Assembly: GCA_963529855.1 (NCBI GenBank)
Contig: CAURZK010000009.1
Span: 1 to 45,388 of the forward strand
DNA: 45,388 nt
Source of the DNA: 34-65-8 sp963529855
Lineage (GTDB): Bacteria > Pseudomonadota > Alphaproteobacteria > Sphingomonadales > Sphingomonadaceae
Direction of reading: 5' to 3'
Shown: positions 39,079 to 45,388 of the stretch, in pieces
Position numbering within the stretch: position 1 is the stretch's first letter
Layout of the letters: every line of letters begins with the position of its first letter
Made by a program: the position numbers and the translations under genes
The notes under the pieces: model-generated
Told to the model about the DNA's origin: nothing
The model's input: only the letters and a program-made list of their open reading frames with translations
The model's database searches: none

Positions 39079-40188
39079 TCAGTAGTGAATAACCGAGCGG
39101 ATCGACTTGCCTTCGTGCATCAGTTCGAACGCCTCGTTGATCTCCTCCAAACCCATCGTGTGGGTTACGAACGGGGCCAGATCGATATCGCCTCTCATCG
39201 CGTCCTCGACCATGCCGGGGAGCTCTGTCCGGCCCTTGACGCCGCCGAAAGCGGACCCCTTCCATACGCGGCCCGTGACGAGCTGGAATGGGCGGGTGGA
39301 GATTTCCTCGCCCGCGCCGGCAACGCCAATCACGATCGACTGACCCCAGCCACGGTGCGCTGATTCAAGCGCGGCGCGCATGACGTGGACGTTGCCGATG
39401 CACTCGAAGGTATGATCGATGCCCCAGCCCGTCATCTCGATCAGCACTTGCTGGATGGGCTTGTCATGGTCCTTGGGGTTGATGCACTCGGTCGCACCGA
39501 ACTGCCGTGCCAGCTCGAACTTGGACGGATTGGTATCGATGGCGATGATGCGACCCGCCTTCGCCTGGCGCGCACCCTGAATCGCCGCGAGGCCGATGCC
39601 GCCGAGGCCGAACACGGCGACCGAGTCTCCGGGCTGGACCTTGGCGGTATTGTGGACGGCGCCGATGCCGGTCGTGACGCCGCAGCCCAGCAGGCAGACA
39701 TGTTCGGGGTTAGCCTCGGGATTGATCTTGGCGAGCGAGACTTCGGCAACGACGGTATATTCACTGAAGGTCGAACAGCCCATGTAGTGATAGAGGGGCT
39801 GGCCGTTGTACGAAAAGCGGGTGGTCCCATCGGGCATCAAGCCCTTGCCCTGCGTTTCGCGGACAGCGACGCACAGGTTGGTCTTGCCCGACAGGCAGAA
39901 ATCGCACTTGCCGCACTCGGCGGTGTAGAGCGGAATCACGTGATCGCCCGGTCTGACGCTGGTGACGCCTTCACCGACCTCGACAACGATGCCCGCGCCC
40001 TCGTGGCCAAGAACCACCGGGAAAACACCCTCCGGATCGCTCCCCGCCAGCGTGTACGCATCGGTGTGGCACACGCCGGTGTGCGTCACCCGGATGAGCA
40101 CTTCGCCCTTCCGGGGAGGGGCGACATCGATCTCGACGATTTCGAGTGGCTTGCCGGCCTCGAAGGCAACAGCGGCGCGAGATTTCAT
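39079..40188 (-). CDS. frmA: S-(hydroxymethyl)glutathione dehydrogenase (class III ADH)
   Basis: A 369-aa zinc enzyme that oxidises the glutathione adduct of formaldehyde and also reduces S-nitrosoglutathione. Hallmarks: GVCHTDAYTLAGSDPEG, GHEGAGIV, the structural cysteines CGKCDFCLSGKTNLC, and GLGGIGLAAIQGA for NAD. The sequence is typical of the highly conserved class III group. I chose the ATG at 40188 (aggg upstream); the frame runs open to 40887, but that part is the shadow of the next gene. The MDR gene ends about 85 bases upstream on the same strand. No frmB or frmR gene is nearby. Confidence 0.96.
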   Translation of the reverse strand: MKSRAAVAFEAGKPLEIVEIDVAPPRKGEVLIRVTHTGVCHTDAYTLAGSDPEGVFPVVLGHEGAGIVVEVGEGVTSVRPGDHVIPLYTAECGKCDFCLSGKTNLCVAVRETQGKGLMPDGTTRFSYNGQPLYHYMGCSTFSEYTVVAEVSLAKINPEANPEHVCLLGCGVTTGIGAVHNTAKVQPGDSVAVFGLGGIGLAAIQGARQAKAGRIIAIDTNPSKFELARQFGATECINPKDHDKPIQQVLIEMTGWGIDHTFECIGNVHVMRAALESAHRGWGQSIVIGVAGAGEEISTRPFQLVTGRVWKGSAFGGVKGRTELPGMVEDAMRGDIDLAPFVTHTMGLEEINEAFELMHEGKSIRSVIHY

Positions 40189-40274
40189 ATTGGGATACCC
40201 TAGTTGAGTTAAACTGATTGCTGGTGCGAGGGCGTTGCGTCGGAGCCATCGCTCGCTCCCCCCCGGTTTGCCGG

Positions 40275-41264
40275 TCAGACCGTGACGACGACCTTGCCGA
40301 TCTGTTCGTTCGATTCGAGGAAGCGGTGCGCATCCTGGATGGCGTCGAGCGGGAAGGTGCGCGCGATCCGCGGCTTGAGCGCGCCCGATTCCAGACCCGC
40401 CACGATGAACGCCTTGGCACGATCGAGGGCGGCATCGTCCGAGACGATCTCGCTGTAGAGATACCCCTTGAGCGTGAGGCTCTTGCCCAGCACGGAGAAC
40501 AACGGGAACGGCGTCGGTTCGCCGCTGAGCGCGCCATATTCGAGCAGGATGCCGCCGCGTGCCATGCTCTCGGTCAGCGGCTCGAACGACGGGCCTCCGA
40601 CCGGATCGAGCACCACGCGCGCACCCTGACCATCGGTTATCTCCATCACCCTCGCTACCAGATCCTCTTCCCCGGTTGCGACGACATGATGTGCACCGGC
40701 ATCGATCAGGGCCTGGCGCTTGGCGCCGGTACGCGTCGTCGCGATTACCGTCGCGCCGACCATCCGCGCAATCTGGAAGGCAGCAAGGCCGACGCTGCTG
40801 GAGGCAGCAGTGACGATGACGAAATCGCCCTCGCCGAGTTTCGCCTGCTCCACCAGCGCACCCCAGGCGGTGACATACTGCATCCACACGGCCGCCGCTT
40901 CCTCGAACGACAGCGCCGCCGGATGCTTGACGACGAGGCGCGCGGGCACATTGGCGACTTCGCCATAAGTGCCCCAGCGCGCGATATCGAGCGGGGGGAT
41001 GACGCTGACGGCTTCGCCTTCCGCAAACCCGGTCACGTCCGCGCCGACCGTAACGACAGTGCCGGCAGCCTCATAGCCAAGGCGGCTCGGGAACTCGGCT
41101 TCCTGAAGGTAGGCATGGTTGCGGAACATCACCTCGGCGCGGTTTATGCCTATCGCCTTCACCGCGATCTGCACTTCGTCGGCCGCAGGCGCGGGGACTG
41201 CCACATCTTCAATCCTGAGGACGCTGGCGTCGCCATATTCGTGGATACGGACGATGCGGCTCAT
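40275..41264 (-). CDS. quinone oxidoreductase-like MDR protein
   Basis: A 329-aa zinc-free medium-chain reductase. It has GYEAAGTVVTVG, AAVWMQYVTAWGALV and the NADPH motif AASSSVGLAAFQIA (about residues 153-166), typical of NADPH:quinone reductase-like or enoyl reductase proteins. The structural zinc Cys cluster is absent. The ATG at 41264 has aaggaa upstream. It is divergent from a TetR gene over a 96-base gap containing two GATCGTTC motifs, so it is probably the TetR target. The substrate would be a quinone or an unsaturated carbonyl. Confidence 0.92.
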   Translation of the reverse strand: MSRIVRIHEYGDASVLRIEDVAVPAPAADEVQIAVKAIGINRAEVMFRNHAYLQEAEFPSRLGYEAAGTVVTVGADVTGFAEGEAVSVIPPLDIARWGTYGEVANVPARLVVKHPAALSFEEAAAVWMQYVTAWGALVEQAKLGEGDFVIVTAASSSVGLAAFQIARMVGATVIATTRTGAKRQALIDAGAHHVVATGEEDLVARVMEITDGQGARVVLDPVGGPSFEPLTESMARGGILLEYGALSGEPTPFPLFSVLGKSLTLKGYLYSEIVSDDAALDRAKAFIVAGLESGALKPRIARTFPLDAIQDAHRFLESNEQIGKVVVTV

Positions 41265-41283
41265 TGGAGATTCCTTGATTATT

Positions 41284-41343
41284 GAATGATCGTTCTGTAA
41301 GGGAGAAGACCACCCGTTTCAAGATATTATTTATCGATCGTTC
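41284..41343. promoter_or_regulatory. probable TetR operator region
   Basis: GAATGATCGTTC (41284-41295) is a near-palindrome of the form GAAnGATCnTTC, and GATCGTTC recurs at 41336-41343. The two sites lie in the 96-base gap between the divergent MDR and TetR genes, one near each start, suiting repression of both. Confidence 0.55.
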
Positions 41344-41360
41344 CATATCATGCACCAGAG

Positions 41361-41981
41361 ATGACAGAGACGAAAGCCCGTCGCCGCGCAGGTCGCCCTC
41401 GTGTGTTCGACACTGACGCTGCGCTCGACAAGGCGGTGCGGCTGTTCTGGCAGCGCGGCTACGAAGCGACATCGATGGCCGATCTGGTGGCGGAGACTGG
41501 CGTCGCCGCTGCCAGTCTCTATGCAGCGTTTGACAACAAGGCGGGGCTGTTTGCGGCGGTGATCGAGCGCTACGCCGCGACGTTCAGCGTCCACCTCTAT
41601 GCACCCATCAACGATCCGGCATTGTCCACCTACGAGGCCGTCAAAGGCCTGCTGGAACGAGCGGCGTCATCATTCTCGGAACCTGGAACGCCGGCCGGCT
41701 GCTTCATGTATTCGGCAGCGGCAGCCGTTTCGCCGGCGTCCGCCGCCATCGAATGCCTGCTGCGCGACAAGCGTATCGCGGCGGAGGCCCTCCTGATCGA
41801 GCGTCTGCAACGCGGCGCCGCGCAAGGAGAGCTTGCGGCCAGCGCCGATCCGGCCGTGCTGGGCAAATTCATCAATACGGTCATGGAAGGCATGTCCGTT
41901 CAGGCGCGCGACGGCGCTACGATCGACGAACTGCTCTCCATCGCCAAAATGGCACTCGATCGCTGGCCGGCCGCAATTTGA
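41361..41981 (+). CDS. TetR/AcrR-family transcriptional regulator
   Basis: A 206-aa repressor. The N-terminal helix-turn-helix runs from ALDKAVRLFWQRGYEATSMA through LVAETGVAAASLYAAFDNK (about residues 20-58), with a helical ligand domain after it containing a CFMYSAAAAV segment typical of the group that controls oxidoreductases. It is divergent from the MDR gene and is followed 75 bases later by an aldo-keto reductase. The ligand is unknown; Cys residues at the CFMY and CLLRD positions might sense electrophiles, which is inference. Confidence 0.93.
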   Translation: MTETKARRRAGRPRVFDTDAALDKAVRLFWQRGYEATSMADLVAETGVAAASLYAAFDNKAGLFAAVIERYAATFSVHLYAPINDPALSTYEAVKGLLERAASSFSEPGTPAGCFMYSAAAAVSPASAAIECLLRDKRIAAEALLIERLQRGAAQGELAASADPAVLGKFINTVMEGMSVQARDGATIDELLSIAKMALDRWPAAI

Positions 41982-42056
41982 TCGTGACATCGTGGTCATC
42001 GGCCAATCCGCCTCCCGCGACCGAACAGCAAAACTTATCTCACAGGATGAAAGCAC

Positions 42057-42887
42057 ATGAAACACGTGACATTGCCCGGCGGGGAAGTGGTTCCTTCAAT
42101 GGGTCAAGGCACCTGGAAGATGGGCGAACGTGCCGAGCGCCGATCCGATGAGATCGCCGCGCTACGCGCCGGTGTCGAACTGGGCATGACGCTCGTCGAT
42201 ACCGCCGAAATGTACGGCGATGGTGCGGCGGAAACGCTGATATCCGAGGCGCTGGGCAGCGTTCGCGACCAGTTGTTCCTCGTCAGCAAGGCATATCCGC
42301 AGAACGCATCGCGCTCCCGCCTTGCCGGTGCGTGCGAGGCGAGCCTGAAGCGGCTCGGCACCGACCGGCTGGACCTCTACCTTCTCCATTGGCGAGGATC
42401 AGTGCCGCTCGCTGAGACTGTGGAGGCAATGGAGGCGCTCAAATCGGCAGGAAAGATCCGGCATTGGGGTGTCAGCAATCTCGATACCGACGACATGGAA
42501 GAACTTGTCGCTGCGGGCGGGGATGGCTGCGTGACCGACCAGATCCTCTACAATCTGGTCCGGCGAGGCCCCGAACTGGACCTGCTGCCGTGGCTCGCCG
42601 CGCATAACATACCGGTTATGGCGTATAGTCCGGTCGAGCAGGGACGACTTTCAACCCACTCCGCTCTCGATAAAATTGCAGCCGAGGTTGGTGCAACCCC
42701 GGTGCAGGTCGCACTTGCGTGGACGTTGCGGCAAGATGGTCTCATCGCCATCCCGAAAGCGAGTTCAGTCGCACATGTGCGGGAGAACCGCGCGGCCGCC
42801 GATATCGTTCTTTCCGACGCTCAGCTTGCGGCACTCGACGCGGCATTTCCAAGGCCACGCGACCGCCGTCCACTCGAGATGCTTTAG
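42057..42887 (+). CDS. aldo-keto reductase
   Basis: A 276-aa NADPH-dependent aldo-keto reductase. The catalytic tetrad Asp48, Tyr53, Lys78 and His111 is complete (LVDTAEMYGDG, LVSKAYP, LYLLHW). GVSNLD and IPKASSVAHVREN are the usual cofactor-loop motifs. It should reduce aldehydes or ketones such as methylglyoxal. The ATG at 42057 has cacaggatgaaagc upstream. It is likely regulated together with the TetR/MDR pair. Confidence 0.93.
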   Translation: MKHVTLPGGEVVPSMGQGTWKMGERAERRSDEIAALRAGVELGMTLVDTAEMYGDGAAETLISEALGSVRDQLFLVSKAYPQNASRSRLAGACEASLKRLGTDRLDLYLLHWRGSVPLAETVEAMEALKSAGKIRHWGVSNLDTDDMEELVAAGGDGCVTDQILYNLVRRGPELDLLPWLAAHNIPVMAYSPVEQGRLSTHSALDKIAAEVGATPVQVALAWTLRQDGLIAIPKASSVAHVRENRAAADIVLSDAQLAALDAAFPRPRDRRPLEML

Positions 42888-43038
42888 CGTTAGATGCCGA
42901 TATTGTCGCTCGAAGGAACAGAGCGCAAACCGGATTGGCGGTAGAAGCCGAATTTAAACTTGTTGAGCCTGCCACTGGCGCGTGAAGTATCACTTCGCAA
43001 GCCTTCGCGCAGCAAGGTGAACCACTAGGAGCCTTCTT

Positions 43039-43890
43039 ATGGATCGGATGCCCGCACTGTTTATCGGCCATGGAAGCCCGATGAACACGCTCGAGAGCAA
43101 TGGCTACACCTCGGCCTGGCGGGCATTCGGGCTTGCGTTGCCCCGCCCCAAGGCGATCCTCGTGGTTTCTGCACATTGGTATTTCGGTGCCACGGCGGTG
43201 ACGGCCATGGCACGCCCTCGCACAATCCACGATTTCTACGGTTTCCCACAGGAGCTGTTCGACTTTGAATACCCGGCCAAGGGCGAGCCGGACCTCGCGA
43301 AAGAGATCGTTGAGCTGGTGAAGCCCGAGTGGGTGGGGCTCGACCAGGATCAGTGGGGTCTCGATCACGGAACGTGGTCGGTGCTCGCGCACCTCTACCC
43401 TGAGGCCGACATCCCGGTGGTGCAGCTCTCGATCAACGCGCTCAAGCCGCTGAGCTATCATCTTGACCTTGGCGCAAGACTGGCAGCCTTGCAGGACCGC
43501 GGCGTCCTGGTCGTCGCTAGCGGAAATGTTGTTCACAACCTCCGAGCCGTGCGCTGGAACCAGCCCGATTTTGCGTTCGACTGGGCACAGCGTTTCGACG
43601 AAGCAGCGGTTCGCCAGCTGGCAGAAAACCCTGGCGATCTGCTGCGCCTTGTGGAGCATTCCGATTATGCCGCGGCGGTTCCCACGCCCGACCATTTTGT
43701 TCCGCTGCTTTATCTTGCCGGAATGGCGGCTGCCCGCTCCGAAACCCTTGATCCGCTGGTGCGCGGCTATTCGATGGGCTCCGTGTCCATGACCTGTTAC
43801 GGTCTTGGCACCGAAGGTTTGGCATGCTCCGAAAAAACGGGCGCGGCCAAATTGCCGAGTGATGTGCCGGCTGACCAGACGAATACATGA
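43039..43890 (+). CDS. ygiD: DODA-type extradiol ring-cleavage dioxygenase (YgiD-like)
   Basis: A 283-aa class III extradiol dioxygenase of the 4,5-DOPA dioxygenase group. Likely metal ligands are His11 (FIGHGSPM), His46 (VVSAHWYF) and a His in NVVHNL, with the catalytic His in LDHGTWSVL. Members open catechol rings of DOPA-like compounds. The ATG at 43039 has taggag upstream. About 20 C-terminal residues beyond the usual end (ACSEKTGAAKLPSD) look unconserved. Catechols and the quinones formed from them link it to the ABM, MRJP and OYE genes in the window; this is inference. Confidence 0.92.
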   Translation: MDRMPALFIGHGSPMNTLESNGYTSAWRAFGLALPRPKAILVVSAHWYFGATAVTAMARPRTIHDFYGFPQELFDFEYPAKGEPDLAKEIVELVKPEWVGLDQDQWGLDHGTWSVLAHLYPEADIPVVQLSINALKPLSYHLDLGARLAALQDRGVLVVASGNVVHNLRAVRWNQPDFAFDWAQRFDEAAVRQLAENPGDLLRLVEHSDYAAAVPTPDHFVPLLYLAGMAAARSETLDPLVRGYSMGSVSMTCYGLGTEGLACSEKTGAAKLPSDVPADQTNT

Positions 43891-44219
43891 TCCCTCGGCA
43901 CACGGCGGACAGGTTTGGTGAAGTCAGGACAGAAGACGCGAAACGACGTCGTAGATCGTCTTGATCCTTGAACACGGAAACATGTCGGAATCCTGGCTCT
44001 GCCCTCTCGGCTCGCGGAGTCGCGCCTAATGATCTTGCCTTCCTAAAGGACGTGTTCGACCGAACTGACGAGGATCATGCCGCCGATTTTCTCGACCATC
44101 AACTGTGGGCGCTGCGCACAAGCCTCGATCAAGACGCAATAATCGTCCCCCTCCTTGTCGATGACGGCACGATAGACAGTTGCACCCTGTAGCGACATGA
44201 GGTCGAGCACACGCAAAGG
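43891..44219. other. intergenic stretch without a supported gene
   Basis: This stretch of about 330 bases follows the dioxygenase gene. A + frame (43968-44192) and a minus frame with KEGDDYCVLIEACAQRPQL are both open but neither is recognisable. I see no hairpin or promoter worth naming. Confidence 0.45.
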
Positions 44220-44774
44220 CATGTCGAGCTAGCCAACCCCGCGAATATCGGCAAACGACTGCAGTTCATTCAAGACGAAACCGGGATCGAGCGTTCAGGG
44301 TCTTGCGGAAAGCTGCAGCATGAATGCAATCCGGCCGGTGACATTACGCGTAAGGGCGGGAAGCGCCGGTCGCAAAGTCTGTAACAGTGTAATCTATGCC
44401 GTTGTGGTGATCCCGAAGAACGTCCGCTCCCACCCTTGCCAGAAGCCGCCCGGGTCCAGGGCGATGACTGAGCCGGCGCGACCGCGCCGCGCCATCTCGA
44501 GCACAAGCCGGGCGCCCAAGGATCTGCCAACCATGTCGATCCCTCAAGGTTCTCTTTGACGAGCCAATCGTCCAGGCTCCGCCCCAGCCCTTCGAACGTA
44601 CCGCTGTCGTCCTGTGCGGGAGCCTGCCCGTGGCCAGGCAGTTCCAGGATTATCACCTCCCTCACTTGGGCGAGGGCAGGCGAGATCGTATCCCAGGACC
44701 GACGGCTTCCCCGCCAAGCCGTGGACGAGCAGGATGGGTTTTCCGTGGCCTAGTCGTGTGTGAAGTATGCTCAT
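44220..44774 (-). pseudogene. alpha/beta-hydrolase pseudogene
   Basis: Pieces in shifting frames rebuild an alpha/beta hydrolase: MSILHTRLGHGKPILLVHGL (frame from 44774), then WDTISPALAQVREVIILELP and GRSLDDWLVKENLEG, then IDMVGRSLGARLVLEMARRG with the nucleophile elbow GRSLG, then FVLNELQSFADIRGVG. There are at least two frameshifts, plus in-frame TAG and TGA stops, so it is truly dead rather than a single sequencing slip. Confidence 0.72.
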
Positions 44775-44923
44775 GCAAAGATACCGCGTCGCAAGGACTT
44801 GGCCCCCCCCCGCCCCGAATGTCCACATAATCAATCAGTCGCTAAGAACGGACAGTCCGCTCTTGGATCGGCAGCCGAAAGGCTGCTTTTCCGAATTTCG
44901 ACCCTATCAGCAGACAGTCTGGA

Positions 44924-45333
44924 AACGGCCCAGCTCCGGATAGTCGGGCACCATCGCCGGAATGAGATCTATGCGCACAGTATACAGCGCGCAATCCTAC
45001 CAGGCATGGCGCTGTCAGCTAGCTGGCGGTAATTCGCGGAAATGGCAGACAACAAGAACCAGCACTTCGTACCGAAGGCATACCTGCGTCCGTTCGGCAG
45101 CAATGACGGGAAGTCCATCAACCTGCACGCACTCGCTTCGGGCCGCTCTGTCGAGGGAGCGTCGATAAAGGGGCAGTGCTCGCGGAACTATTTCTACGGC
45201 CAAGAGCCGATATTCGACGAGTTCATCCGCCACTTCGAGGGCGGATACGGCGAGGCCATCAAACGCTTGGTCAACTGGGAGGTCGAACCGAGAGACATCA
45301 AACGGCTGCTGGATTTCTTCGTGCTCCAGTACC
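44924..45333 (+). repeat. 410-bp direct repeat, copy 2
   Basis: The same sequence as 17281-17690, in the same orientation and 27.6 kb away. It begins at aacggcccag and ends at ctccagtacc, where the 55-bp end repeat starts. Confidence 0.95.
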
Positions 45334-45388
45334 GTAAGCGCCGACGGAAGGTGGCGTTGACGCGGCCTGTCAGGCTTTGCGGCGTGTC
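45042..45388 (+). CDS. DUF4238 protein, N-terminal part (copy 2, cut at window end)
   Basis: The first 97 codons are identical to the gene at 17399 (NQHFVPKAYLRPFG and so on). After ctccagtacc (45333) the sequence becomes the 55-bp end repeat. The frame stays open to the last base but reads KRRRKVALTRP, unlike DUF4238. So this is either a truncated copy or a misjoin at the repeat. Confidence 0.75.
   Translation, partial: MADNKNQHFVPKAYLRPFGSNDGKSINLHALASGRSVEGASIKGQCSRNYFYGQEPIFDEFIRHFEGGYGEAIKRLVNWEVEPRDIKRLLDFFVLQYRKRRRKVALTRPVRLCGV
45334..45388. repeat. 55-bp terminal inverted repeat, right copy
   Basis: Exact reverse complement of bases 1-55. It interrupts the second DUF4238 copy. Confidence 0.95.

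Noticed and set aside
40189..40887. N-terminal extension of frmA
   Set aside because: It overlaps the MDR gene in another frame and has shadow composition; class III ADH normally begins at the chosen ATG.
43968..44192. Small + frame of 74 codons after the dioxygenase
   Set aside because: No ribosome site and no family match; an equally open minus frame exists, so the strand cannot be decided.
1..45388. CRISPR arrays, tRNA and rRNA genes, riboswitches
   Set aside because: I scanned for regular short repeats, cloverleaf ends and known leader motifs by eye and found none. A covariance-model search would be needed for a firm negative.

Overview
The window is high-GC DNA from an alphaproteobacterium, most likely a sphingomonad (Novosphingobium, Sphingobium, Sphingomonas or a relative). 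This rests on gene content, on a CHASE3 kinase/CheR/CheB/response-regulator operon of a type common in that group, on GGAAC-N17-(C)GTT sites that look like general-stress (EcfG) promoters, and on a dispersed intergenic repeat of a kind I associate with sphingomonads. No rRNA, tRNA, CRISPR array or complete replication module was seen. The first and last 55 bases are perfect inverted copies of each other, so the window may be a whole contig ending twice at one repeat.

Layout. 1-5.8 kb: an orphan small gene, then a leftward cluster of a Crp/Fnr regulator, a coupled 64-aa protein, a large KatE-type catalase, a BLUF blue-light protein and an FAD/NAD(P)-binding protein. 6.7-7.6 kb: an intact IS5-family element. 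7.7-13.8 kb: four overlapping signalling genes (CHASE3-GAF kinase with three receivers, CheR, receiver-less CheB, receiver-kinase). 14.1-17.1 kb: a metal cassette of a PbrR/CadR-like MerR regulator, a short CDF cation transporter and a cytochrome c-FTR1 fusion permease, with a textbook MerR operator and a probably leaderless transporter mRNA. 17.3-19.4 kb: a truncated DUF4238 gene joined to an IS3-family element. 19.5-21.3 kb: a tandem ABM-domain protein coupled to an MRJP/Yellow-family protein.

21.3-27.8 kb is a scrap zone: two further IS5-family elements, fragments of two more, a frameshifted small gene, a 5'-truncated HUH/Rep-like gene, an intact zinc alcohol dehydrogenase and a decayed arsenic operon (arsR frameshifted, arsC intact, acr3 cut off by an IS fragment).

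28.1-43.9 kb is a long block of redox and electrophile-handling genes: LysR, Tat-exported DJ-1/PfpI, glyoxalase I, Old Yellow Enzyme, an MRJP-family lipoprotein, SDR, ABM protein, zinc ADH, a second DJ-1, a UvrA paralogue, glutathione-dependent formaldehyde dehydrogenase, a quinone-reductase-like MDR with a divergent TetR, an aldo-keto reductase and a DODA-type dioxygenase. 43.9-45.4 kb holds an alpha/beta-hydrolase pseudogene and a second, 410-bp identical copy of the DUF4238 5' region.

How it fits together (inference): most intact genes detoxify or sense reactive oxygen, quinones, 2-oxoaldehydes, formaldehyde, metals or light. The clusters probably serve stress adaptation and are separated by IS-driven rearrangement scars.
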